NCBI RefSeq assembly: GCF_039543385.1
Contig: NZ_BAABJQ010000009.1
Coordinates: 215,623 to 279,622 of the forward strand
DNA from: Rugosimonospora acidiphila
GTDB lineage: Bacteria > Actinomycetota > Actinomycetes > Mycobacteriales > Micromonosporaceae
Length of the DNA: 64,000 nt
Direction: 5' to 3'
Shown piece after piece: positions 23,785 through 31,515 of the stretch. A program made the translations under genes and the position numbers. The notes under the pieces were generated by a model that searched no databases, was not told the DNA's origin, and worked only from the letters and a program-made list of their open reading frames with translations. Positions within the stretch are counted from its first letter, which is position 1. Every line of letters begins with the position of its first letter.

Positions 23785-23943
23785 CCCGGAGGCGGGGGCA
23801 TCTAGCCCGGAGGCGGGGGCTTTAGCGCGGGGGCGGGGCCCTAGCGCGGGGGCGGGGGCTTTAGCGCGGGGGCGGGGGCTTTAGCGCGGGGGCGGGGCCC
23901 TAGCGCCGGAGGCGGAGGGATTGAGCCCGGAGGCGGGCGCTTG
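23781..23943. repeat. G-rich tandem repeat of 19-21 bp, about 8 copies
   Basis: Units of the form CTAGCGCGGGGGCGGGGCC or CTAGCCCGGAGGCGGGGGCA begin at the stop codon of the SnoaL gene; the first unit duplicates its last two codons and stop. G-runs on the plus strand (GGGGGCGGGG) could form G-quadruplexes. The rest of the gap to HelD (23944-24119) is lower in GC and probably holds the HelD promoter. Confidence 0.88.
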
Positions 23944-24119
23944 GCCCGGCGCCTGGAGTCGGGATCAGGCGGGTTTTCGAGCATCTCATTTCCTCCGCCA
24001 TGTCCATCATATCGGCCAGTCAAGTCGCCCGAATCGGCCCGGATACTGATTTTGCGCTCCCGACCGACACATATTCTCGACAAGCCCGCGAGCGGTCGTG
24101 CCGGCAGAGGGAGCCCCAC

Positions 24120-26207
24120 GTGTCCGAGACAGAACAGCAGATCGCCTTCGAACAGCAGCTCGCCATCGAGCAACAGGTGGTCGACAAGGTCTACGAGCGC
24201 CTGAATTTCATGCGCGCGCAGGCGAGGGAGTTGACGGCGGAGGGGCACAACCGCGCGACGTCCGGCCCGGTCACCGGGCTGGTCGAGCGCGACGCCATGG
24301 TCCTGCGCGCCGCCGCCAAACTGTCCGATCTGGACAGTCAGGAAGAAGGCATCGTCTTCGGCAGGCTGGACTTCGACGACGGCGACGTGTACCGCATCGG
24401 CCGTCTCGGGGTCCGCGACGAGAACCGGGAGCCGCTGGTGGTGGACTGGCGTACGCCCGCCGCCGCGCCGTTCTATCGGGCGACTCCCGGCGACCCGCTC
24501 GGCGTGGATCGCCGGCGCGTCATCGTGTGCGAGGGCCCCTCGGTGGTCGGGCTCGATGACGAAGTCCTCTCCCAGAAGGACGTCGACGGCGTGGTCGGCG
24601 AGGGCGCCCTGCTCAGGTCGTTGACCAGGAGACGCGGCGAGCACATGCGTGACATCGTCGCCACTATCCAGCGCGAGCAGGACGAGGCGATCCGCGCCCC
24701 CGCCCACGGCGTCACCCTGATCACCGGCGGCCCCGGCACGGGCAAGACGCAGGTGGCGCTGCACCGGGCGGCCTATCTGCTCTACACCGATCGCGGCAGG
24801 TTCTCCGACGGCCGGGTGCTGGTGGTCGGACCGTCGACGGTGTTCACCGAATACATCGGCCGGGTGCTGCCCGGGCTCGGCGAGGACAGTGTCCACTTGC
24901 GAGCGATCGGCGAACTGTTCGAGGGTGTCACCGCCACGCGCCGCGACCCGGCCGAGGTGGCCCGCGTGAAGGGCGACCTGCGCATGGTGCGGGTACTCGC
25001 CGATTTGGCGTGGGACACCCCACCGAACGCGCCGGACCGCCTGCGCAGCCTCGACGCCGACGACCTGGCGAGGGCACGCATCGAGGTCAGGAAGCGCTGC
25101 GAGGCGCTCGGAATCAGGCTCAACGGCGGCCGCGCCATTGCGGCGAAGGTGCTGTCCGGAATGCTGGACGGCAAGGAGATCCCGGACGCCTTCCTGAACG
25201 CGTGGTGGCCGCCGCTGACCCCGCAGGATGTCCTCCCCGCACAGAATGGGGAGTGGACGGTGGACGACGTTCCGCTGCTCGACGAGCTCGCCGAGATCCT
25301 CGGCCGGCCGGAGACGCCGAAGAAGGCGGTGCCGGAGTGGAAGCTGCGGGAGCTGAGCAGCGGCGCCCGCCTGGCCGAGACCTTCGTGGTGAGCTGGAGC
25401 CTCAACGACGGCTGGCAGCTGTTCGCGCCCGGCCTGGCCACCCCGATGGCGATGTCCGGACAGTCCATGGACAGCAACGACTACTGGGGCGCGCAGCGCT
25501 GGGCGGCCGCGATCATTTTGCGCGAGGGCCACAAGGTGACCGGCTGGAGCGAGGGCTTCGACCCGTACGGCGAGGAGGGCTACGTGCCGGTGCTGGCCGA
25601 GCCCCTGCCGGTCGCCGAGGCCGAGGAGCCCGTCGAGGACGTGTACCTGCACGTGATCCTCGACGAGGCGCAGGACCTGTCGCCGATGGAGTGCCGGATG
25701 ATCGCCCGGCACGCGGCTCACGCCTCGATGACCGTCGTGGGCGACCTCGGTCAGGCGACCCATCCGCTGGCCGTGGAGTCCTGGCCGGAACTGGTGCGGC
25801 GGCTGGGCAAGCACGAGGTCAGGACGCTCGACCTGCCCACCGGGTACCGGGTGCCGCAGGTCATCGCCGACTTCGCCGCCCGGGCCCTGGCACCGGGGAT
25901 CGAACCCACCCGGTCCTTCCGCCCCGGCGGCACCCTGGAGATCCGCCGGGTGGACGACCTGGCCGCGGCGGTCGCCGGGGAGAGCGGTGCGGTGATCGCA
26001 CCCGATCGGCTCGCCATGTCGTTGAACGCGATCCCGGTCAGCCAGGTCAAGGGTCTGGAGTATGACCGGGTGGTGCTGGTGGAGCCGGCCGACATCGTCG
26101 CCGCCGAGCCCCGCGGCATGAACCGGCTCTACGTCGCCCTGACCCGGGCCGTCGGCGAGCTGGTCATCCTTCACACCAAACCGTTGCCGGCCGGCCTCAC
26201 GCACTGA
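24120..26207 (+). CDS. helD: HelD-type UvrD/Rep-like helicase (RNA polymerase recycling factor)
   Basis: A superfamily 1 NTPase of 695 residues. The GTG start follows AGAGGGAG; earlier in-frame codons are low in GC and lack a ribosome site. The N-terminus is a charged coiled coil (EQQIAFEQQLAIEQQVVDK), as in the arm HelD inserts into RNA polymerase. Walker A is GGPGTGKTQVALHRA (Lys209), motif II is LDEAQDLSPMECRM, motif III/IV is VVGDLGQATH, and motif VI is MNRLYVALTRAVGELV. Known family members release stalled RNA polymerase from DNA and can give rifampicin tolerance; whether this copy does so is inference. Confidence 0.9.
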   Translation: MSETEQQIAFEQQLAIEQQVVDKVYERLNFMRAQARELTAEGHNRATSGPVTGLVERDAMVLRAAAKLSDLDSQEEGIVFGRLDFDDGDVYRIGRLGVRDENREPLVVDWRTPAAAPFYRATPGDPLGVDRRRVIVCEGPSVVGLDDEVLSQKDVDGVVGEGALLRSLTRRRGEHMRDIVATIQREQDEAIRAPAHGVTLITGGPGTGKTQVALHRAAYLLYTDRGRFSDGRVLVVGPSTVFTEYIGRVLPGLGEDSVHLRAIGELFEGVTATRRDPAEVARVKGDLRMVRVLADLAWDTPPNAPDRLRSLDADDLARARIEVRKRCEALGIRLNGGRAIAAKVLSGMLDGKEIPDAFLNAWWPPLTPQDVLPAQNGEWTVDDVPLLDELAEILGRPETPKKAVPEWKLRELSSGARLAETFVVSWSLNDGWQLFAPGLATPMAMSGQSMDSNDYWGAQRWAAAIILREGHKVTGWSEGFDPYGEEGYVPVLAEPLPVAEAEEPVEDVYLHVILDEAQDLSPMECRMIARHAAHASMTVVGDLGQATHPLAVESWPELVRRLGKHEVRTLDLPTGYRVPQVIADFAARALAPGIEPTRSFRPGGTLEIRRVDDLAAAVAGESGAVIAPDRLAMSLNAIPVSQVKGLEYDRVVLVEPADIVAAEPRGMNRLYVALTRAVGELVILHTKPLPAGLTH

Positions 26208-26275
26208 GCACCGGCGACGCGTCGGGGGCGCGCCGATCTAGTCGATCGTCGCTCGTAGTTGCCAATTCTGCGGCG

Positions 26276-26629
26276 TCAACGGGGGTGCGAGAGGATGTTC
26301 ATCACGTGCCCAGCCGGATCGCGGACAAAGAACCGGCGAACTCCCCACGGCTCGTCGGTCAACTCATGGACAATTTCCGCTCCCGCGGCGCGTGCGGCCC
26401 GGTAAGCCGCGTCCACGTCGTCGACCTCGACCGAGGCGACCGGAACCACGCCTGCCGACACGTCGTGCGTCATCAGGCTCAGTTGCACCTCTGGCCTGTC
26501 AGGATCGGCGAGGGTGACGATCCACCCGTGGTCCATCACGATCTCCATGCCGAGCACCTGCACGTAGAACGTGGTGGCCGCACGCAGGTCGGTTGACTGT
26601 AGGTCCGGCACGACGCGACTGACTGCCAT
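26276..26629 (-). CDS. VOC-family protein (glyoxalase/bleomycin-resistance-like)
   Basis: A 117-residue one-module VOC protein: VVPDLQSTDLRAATTFYVQV at the start and EPWGVRRFFVRDPAGHVMNI at the end, the classic positions of the metal or ligand residues. Function unknown; could be a small-molecule binding or resistance protein. It is probably leaderless: TAGTAT ends 6 nt before the ATG. Confidence 0.9.
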   Translation of the reverse strand: MAVSRVVPDLQSTDLRAATTFYVQVLGMEIVMDHGWIVTLADPDRPEVQLSLMTHDVSAGVVPVASVEVDDVDAAYRAARAAGAEIVHELTDEPWGVRRFFVRDPAGHVMNILSHPR

Positions 26630-26635
26630 CCTCGA

Positions 26636-26641
26636 ATACTA
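26636..26641 (-). promoter_or_regulatory. -10 hexamer TAGTAT for leaderless VOC gene
   Basis: Minus-strand TAGTAT, 6 nt before the ATG. Confidence 0.6.
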
Positions 26642-26653
26642 ACGGTGGTGGCC

Positions 26654-27181
26654 TCAGGAGGACGCCACCCGGCGGGCGGACTCCACCGCCGCGCGCATGC
26701 ACTGGGCCAGACCCACCGCCTGCACGATCGACAACACCGGAGCCACCAACTCGAACGCGAAGCTGTCGGCCCGCAGGGCGAAGACGCCGCTGGTCGTCGC
26801 GATGCGGGCGACCGGCAGGCCGGACTGGTCGGTGATGGCGAACCTGCGTCCCGACCAGTTGCCGTTGGCGGAGAGGACCCTGCCGTCGGGCAGCGTCACG
26901 GTGGTGCGCCGGGCCGCGCTGAACAGACCCAGTTTGAGGTGGAGCAGCGGTTCCTCGCGCGGGCCGAGCACCTGGTACCGGCGCATCCCCTGCCGGCCGC
27001 CGTGCGCCAACTCCACCGCCCCAGCCCCGTCGAGGATCTCGAAGCGGGCCCGCATCGACCAGTTGTGCCACCGGATGTGCGCCACCGGCAGCCCATCGGG
27101 CAGCGTCACCGGCGACACCGTCCCGAACGGCGCCCGCCCCGGCATCAACAGAACGCCCTGGAATGGCTGGTACGGCTGCAT
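26654..27181 (-). CDS. Hypothetical protein, possibly LURP-one/scramblase-like fold
   Basis: A 175-residue protein starting MQPYQPFQGVLLMPGRAPFG, placed by a strong GGAGGTACCCC site. The body is a run of beta hairpins with repeated LPDG turns (TLPDGLPVAHIRWHNWSMRA; VTLPDGRVLSANGNWSGR), ending in an amphipathic helix with an Ala-rich tail. The pattern recalls tubby/LURP-one/phospholipid scramblase-like proteins, but I only suggest that fold. It is read in the same direction as the Usp gene. Confidence 0.75.
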   Translation of the reverse strand: MQPYQPFQGVLLMPGRAPFGTVSPVTLPDGLPVAHIRWHNWSMRARFEILDGAGAVELAHGGRQGMRRYQVLGPREEPLLHLKLGLFSAARRTTVTLPDGRVLSANGNWSGRRFAITDQSGLPVARIATTSGVFALRADSFAFELVAPVLSIVQAVGLAQCMRAAVESARRVASS

Positions 27182-27248
27182 GGGGTACCTCCGGCGGTCG
27201 GTCAGCCCGCCCATTGTGCGCGCCGCGCGCAAGGGGCGGCGCGCACCG

Positions 27249-28187
27249 TCACGCGCGCGGGTGAACGATCGCGACCGGCCGGTCGGCGTGGCTCAGCAGG
27301 GCGCGCCCGACCGAGCCGAGCAGCAGCCCGGCGAACCCGCCCCGGCCACGCGAGCCGACCGTCACCAGGCTCGCCTCCTCCTGCCGACCGACGCGCAGGA
27401 GCGCCTCGGTCGGGTTGGACGCCTCCACCACCAACCGCCGCACCCGAACCGGCGGGGACCCACCGAGCCGGTCCGCCAACGCGGCCTCCAGCGCCTCCTC
27501 GGCCTGCTCCCTGGTGCGTCGCGGAACCTCGAACACCCGCAGGGCGAGCAGCGGCTCGCCGCGGCTCGCGGCCTCGTCGCACGCGAACCCGATCGCCTCC
27601 GCCGACGAGTCCGACCCGTCGACCCCCACCAGGACGGGCCCGGATCGCACCGCGGGCCGCGACTCGACGCGCCCGGGCATCACGATGACGGGGGCGTGCG
27701 CGTGGGTCGCGACCTGCTCGGACACCGACCCGCTGAGCAGGCTGCTGAGCCGGCCGAGGCCCCGTGAGCCGAGCACCAGCAGGCTCGCCGAGTTCGACTC
27801 GTCGACCAGCACCCCGCTGGCGTCCCCCGACCGCATCACACACTCCACCCGCAGCCCGTGATGGCGGCCGCGCAGGTCGGCGGCGAGCCGGTCGAGATTC
27901 GCCTCGGCGTCCCCGGACCCGCCCTCCTCCCCCGCGTCGGCCGGCCCGGTCCCCTCGATGACGTCGGAGGGCAGCACCGGTCGCCGCCCGGCGCCGTACC
28001 GCCCGGCACCCTGCTGCCCGTCACCGTCCCGCTCGCCGTCGTGCCGCTCGCCGTCGTGCCGTTCATCGCTGTGGACCAGCCGCAGCCACAGGCCCCGCCG
28101 CTCGGCCTCGGCCGCGGCGAACTCGGCCGCCGCCCGGCTGTCCGGGGAGCCGTCGATCCCGGCAACGACCGGGGCGCCCTCCCGCAT
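27249..28187 (-). CDS. Universal stress protein, two tandem Usp domains
   Basis: A 312-residue double Usp. Domain 1 begins VVAGIDGSPDSRAAAEFAAA and ends with the ATP-loop LVLGSRGLGRLSSLLSGSVS; domain 2 begins VLVGVDGSDSSAEAIGFACD and ends VTVGSRGRGGFAGLLLGSVG. Both carry G-x2-G-x9-G-(S/T) nucleotide motifs, so ATP binding is likely. An Asp/Gly/His-rich loop (ERHDGERHDGERDGDGQQG) from a 15-bp repeat expands domain 1. The ATG is chosen for the GGAGG site upstream; the frame continues further but without support. Confidence 0.9.
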   Translation of the reverse strand: MREGAPVVAGIDGSPDSRAAAEFAAAEAERRGLWLRLVHSDERHDGERHDGERDGDGQQGAGRYGAGRRPVLPSDVIEGTGPADAGEEGGSGDAEANLDRLAADLRGRHHGLRVECVMRSGDASGVLVDESNSASLLVLGSRGLGRLSSLLSGSVSEQVATHAHAPVIVMPGRVESRPAVRSGPVLVGVDGSDSSAEAIGFACDEAASRGEPLLALRVFEVPRRTREQAEEALEAALADRLGGSPPVRVRRLVVEASNPTEALLRVGRQEEASLVTVGSRGRGGFAGLLLGSVGRALLSHADRPVAIVHPRA

Positions 28188-28508
28188 CTGCACAGCCCTC
28201 CGCTTCCGGTACCCGATCGGCACCGTCCGATCCGATCCACCGTCCGATCCCCGGCGGGACAGCAGCCCGCCACGGCGGCGATGCCCGTGACGGACCGCGT
28301 TAATCACCGATCGGCCGGGCGAGTGTCGATCGCCATCCGGCCGGCCGATCCGGAGTGATCCACATCGTGGCCGGCGCCGTCACGCGCGCCGGCCGGGCCC
28401 CACACGTCGCCGCGTTGCTGGCCAACGACAGCACCGGCCGGCATGGACGATCCTGCGGGCGACGTGCCACCCTGATCCGGGGTTACCGCGCGAAGGAGGA
28501 TCCCACCG
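28188..28508. other. Divergent intergenic region with inverted repeat
   Basis: Between the Usp gene and the next plus-strand gene. Arms GATCGGCCGG (28309-28318) and CCGGCCGATC (28341-28350) form a perfect 10-bp inverted repeat with a 22-nt centre, a possible operator or hairpin. No gene seen. Confidence 0.45.
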
Positions 28509-28922
28509 GTGAATCTCGTCAAGCGCCTGCTGTTCGGCACCGGGCAGCTGCCCATCGACCTGCGTGCCGCCCTCGCCGCCGACCAGCCCGCCATCATCGC
28601 CGAGGGGCTGAGCGGCACGGTCACCCTCCGGCACTACCGGGCCCCCGGCAAGTTCGTCTCCTTCCAAAAACGTGCGGTGGCCGGCGCCGTGGCGGTCACT
28701 CGGCAGCGCCTGCTCGTGTGGACCGGCCGCCACAAGGAGGTCGACGTACCCCTGAGCGACCCGTTGCGCGACGCTGTCCAGGTGCGCGTCGAGAGCCCCG
28801 ACCGCCTGCTCATCGTCGCCGACGTCGGCCGGTTCAACCCCGCGACCTCCGGCACCATCGAGATCCGGCTGCGCACGCCGGACGCGACGCGCCTCGCCGC
28901 GGCCGCGGGCTACGCCGACTGA
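28509..28922 (+). CDS. Conserved-looking hypothetical protein
   Basis: A 137-residue protein (MNLVKRLLFGTGQLPIDLRA) with a strong AAGGAGG site before its GTG. The middle is a beta-rich core (TVTLRHYRAPGKFVSFQKRA, RLLVWTGRHKEVDVPL) that could be a PH-like fold. No signal peptide or membrane segment. I do not recognise a characterised family. Confidence 0.72.
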   Translation: MNLVKRLLFGTGQLPIDLRAALAADQPAIIAEGLSGTVTLRHYRAPGKFVSFQKRAVAGAVAVTRQRLLVWTGRHKEVDVPLSDPLRDAVQVRVESPDRLLIVADVGRFNPATSGTIEIRLRTPDATRLAAAAGYAD

Positions 28923-28957
28923 CCGTCCCACCGCGCGAGAACGGGACACCTGGTCCG

Positions 28958-29737
28958 CTAGCCGCGCGCCACCGCGAGCAGGTGTGCGCTGGCGTGGATA
29001 AGCAGCGGGTCCTGCTCGACGGCGCGGGCGGCGCGCAGTGCCGCCTCGATCCGGCCGTCGAACGCCGCGATGCCGGCCGCGTCCAGCGCCGGCCAGGCCG
29101 GGCCCTCGACGCCGTACACAGTGACATCCACCAGCCCCGCCGTCTGGACCTCGGCCCGCAGTTCCTCGGCGGTGTGAAAATGCGCCGGTACGAAGCCGAC
29201 GTGGCCGTCGTAGCTGCCTGAGGTGATGACGGTGCGCACCGAGGGTTCCAGCTCGGCGGTGAGCCGGCCGTCAGAGCCGACCTCGAGCAGCGACATGTAC
29301 CGGCTGATCCCGGCGGCGGCCAACAGCCCGCCCGGGCGCAGCACACGCACCGCCTCGGCCAGGGCACGGGCACGGTCCGACGCCTCGGTCAGGTGATAGA
29401 GCGGGCCGAGCAGCAGGACGGCGTCGACGCTGCCGTCCGCGACCTCAAGCTCGCGCGCGTCACCGAGCTGGGCGCTGACCCCGTCCAGGGCCGCGGCGGC
29501 GCGCACGTGAGACGGGACCGGGTCGACCACGTGTACGGCGTGCCCGTCGCCGGCCAGCCACGCGGCGTGGACGCCGGTGCCGCCGCCGACGTCGAGCACC
29601 CGGGCGCCGGGCGCGGTCAGCCAGCGCCGGATCAGTTCCCGCGTGCGCAGGTACTCCAGCCTCCCGTGTGGCGACCGGCGCAGGCGGGAGTCTTCGAGGC
29701 CGTCGATGCCGTAATGCGTCACCAGTTCGGATTCCAT
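28958..29737 (-). CDS. SAM-dependent methyltransferase (class I)
   Basis: A 259-residue Rossmann methyltransferase: motif I RVLDVGGGTGVHAAWLAGDG, an acidic residue for the ribose in VHVVDPVPSHV, motif II LGDARELEVADGSVDAVLLL and LGPLYHLTEASDRARAL. Gene context gives no clue to substrate. The start is taken at MESELVTHYG; an in-frame TTG twelve codons earlier is also possible. Convergent with the preceding small gene. Confidence 0.87.
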   Translation of the reverse strand: MESELVTHYGIDGLEDSRLRRSPHGRLEYLRTRELIRRWLTAPGARVLDVGGGTGVHAAWLAGDGHAVHVVDPVPSHVRAAAALDGVSAQLGDARELEVADGSVDAVLLLGPLYHLTEASDRARALAEAVRVLRPGGLLAAAGISRYMSLLEVGSDGRLTAELEPSVRTVITSGSYDGHVGFVPAHFHTAEELRAEVQTAGLVDVTVYGVEGPAWPALDAAGIAAFDGRIEAALRAARAVEQDPLLIHASAHLLAVARG

Positions 29738-29783
29738 CGGAAGATCGTGATCGATCCTGGGCGAAGAGGCCAACGAATTCTCG

Positions 29784-29832
29784 CTCGCCGCGACGAGTCC
29801 AGACTCGCCGCGACGAGTCCAGACCCCGCCGC
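29784..29832. repeat. 20-bp tandem repeat, 2.4 copies
   Basis: Two identical units CTCGCCGCGACGAGTCCAGA and part of a third, between the methyltransferase start and the uORF. Each unit carries an imperfect palindrome (CTCGCCGCGACGAG). Confidence 0.85.
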
Positions 29833-29893
29833 GTCGCGGAGCCGCTGGCTGCCGGCTCCGGTCCCCGTACCTGACATCCGGCGCGGAGCGTTG

Positions 29894-29899
29894 TACGCT
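29894..29899 (+). promoter_or_regulatory. -10 hexamer TACGCT for a leaderless uORF
   Basis: TACGCT stands 8 nt before the ATG of the 17-codon uORF, matching leaderless spacing elsewhere in this window. Confidence 0.45.
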
Positions 29900-29907
29900 G
29901 ATCGACG

Positions 29908-29961
29908 ATGCCTACCTTCTTGTGCAGATGGGAGGTCCCATCCGCAAACGGTGAGTGCTGA
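29908..29961 (+). CDS. 17-codon upstream ORF coupled to the MoxR-operon first gene
   Basis: Encodes MPTFLCRWEVPSANGEC and stops at a TGA whose last base is the A of the next gene's ATG (TGATG), the classic coupling overlap. It would be the first ORF on a leaderless transcript. The mRNA contains GATGGGAGGTCCCATC (29928-29943), a 6-bp hairpin that could hide its GGAGG. Two Cys codons, one of them last, recall Cys-responsive leaderless uORFs in mycobacteria (comparison only). Confidence 0.4.
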   Translation: MPTFLCRWEVPSANGEC

Positions 29962-31418
29962 TGCGTTCACCTACCGCGGATGAGGAATCCCGCCTTCTCC
30001 TCTGGTTGCACGTGCGCGAGTTCGCCGTGCCGCCGCCAATGATCGAATCTGCGACCGCCCGCCGCGCCGTGGGCGACTGGGCCGGGGCGTGCGCCGCCGC
30101 ACGCGTCGATGTCGACCTGAACCTGCGCGCCGTGGCCCGAACGCGGGGCCGGCAGCTCGCCGACCGGATCCGCGCCGACCTGCGCCGACTGGCCCCCGAC
30201 CTGCTGCGCTGGCACCTGCCGAGGGTCGCCCCGGACGGCCTGCTACGACCGGGCCTGACCGTCTCCCTGGCCCGCTACGGTCCGGCCGGCTCCCGGGGCG
30301 GCGCCGTGCACCTGGTGGCCCGCACGCCACCGGCGTGGGCGGACGCCGGACAACGGATCAGCCTCGCGCTGTGGGACGGCTCGGGCTTCGGGGACGGGCC
30401 GTACGCGCACCCGCACCCCCACCCGGACCGACGATTCCGCCTCGACCTGCACCGCCACCTGTGGGATGCGCACCGGGCCGGTGAGCTGCGGGAGCGCTCC
30501 GGCGCGGGGCGGCCGGCCACCGTCACCGGCACAGCCACCGGAACCGGCACGGCCACCGCCACCGGCACGGCCACCGGCTCCGGCGCGGCCACTGGCACCG
30601 CCGCCCCCGACCCGGTACCGAAGGGCAGCGGCTGCGCCGTGGAGCGGTGGGCGGCCGAGGCCGCGCTGCTGCTCGACGACCGGGGGCGGGGCGGCGACGC
30701 CGTCACGGTGCGGCTCGGCGGCCGGCACCGGCTGGTGCTGCGCCTGCGTGGGGACACCGGCGCGGGCGGGCCGCCGGCGATGACCCTCGCACCCGCGCCC
30801 GCGAAGGGTGGCGCCGGCGACCTGCCGGTGCTGCCCGACGCGGCCACCTGGGTGCCGCCCGACCTGGAGTTGCTGCGTGCCGGGCTGATCGACGCCGGCC
30901 GGCTGCACCCGCTGGTCGCGCGGGCTCTCGTACCGGGCCACCAACCCTCCGGCGCGCCGCGAACGCCGGAGGGCGCGGGCGATCCGCACCTGGTCGAGTG
31001 CCGAGGCGACCGCCACCGGATCGGTCTGGTGGACGGCAAGCTCGTCCCGCTGGACCATGACCCGGCCGAGATCCGCCGCGAGGAGCTGCTGGCCGCGCTG
31101 GGCGGCAACCCGTTGCCGTGCCTGCGGGCGATCGACGAGGCGCACCGGCACCCGGAGTGCCTGGTGGGTGTCCGCGCCCGCCTGGATCACGGCGACGACG
31201 CCGGCGCCCTGGCCACGGTCGAGAGCCTGCTCGGACCCGACGCGCTGCTGCGCGGCGGCGCCCTGCGGGATGAGCTGGAGACGGCCGCGCTCCGGCGGGT
31301 CAGCCACGGGCTGTTCCGGGCCGGACTGGCCGGGCTCGGGCCGCCCACGGACGTTCGGGACACCCGCCGTGAGGTGCGGACCCACCCGCGCCACGCGCGG
31401 CACCCGCGCCGCCCCTGA
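29961..31418 (+). CDS. Hypothetical protein, first gene of MoxR/vWA operon
   Basis: A 485-residue cytoplasmic-looking protein with no signal or membrane segment. The N-terminal third (LLLWLHVREFAVPPPMIESA) is followed by a Thr/Gly/Ala low-complexity linker (about residues 185-220). A C-terminal half follows with ATWVPPDLELLRAGLIDAGR, HPLVARALVPG and HRIGLVDGKLVPLDHDPAEI. I do not recognise the family. Its position directly before a MoxR ATPase and a vWA protein suggests it is the third partner or substrate adaptor. GGTGAG lies before the ATG. Confidence 0.75.
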   Translation: MRSPTADEESRLLLWLHVREFAVPPPMIESATARRAVGDWAGACAAARVDVDLNLRAVARTRGRQLADRIRADLRRLAPDLLRWHLPRVAPDGLLRPGLTVSLARYGPAGSRGGAVHLVARTPPAWADAGQRISLALWDGSGFGDGPYAHPHPHPDRRFRLDLHRHLWDAHRAGELRERSGAGRPATVTGTATGTGTATATGTATGSGAATGTAAPDPVPKGSGCAVERWAAEAALLLDDRGRGGDAVTVRLGGRHRLVLRLRGDTGAGGPPAMTLAPAPAKGGAGDLPVLPDAATWVPPDLELLRAGLIDAGRLHPLVARALVPGHQPSGAPRTPEGAGDPHLVECRGDRHRIGLVDGKLVPLDHDPAEIRREELLAALGGNPLPCLRAIDEAHRHPECLVGVRARLDHGDDAGALATVESLLGPDALLRGGALRDELETAALRRVSHGLFRAGLAGLGPPTDVRDTRREVRTHPRHARHPRRP

Positions 31419-31515
31419 CCTCACTCCCCCGACCTCCACTCGACTGACTCCACTCCACTGGCTTCTCTCGTTTCCGGCCGCCGCGCGGCCCCAAGACCCC
31501 CCAAGGTGATGCCGC

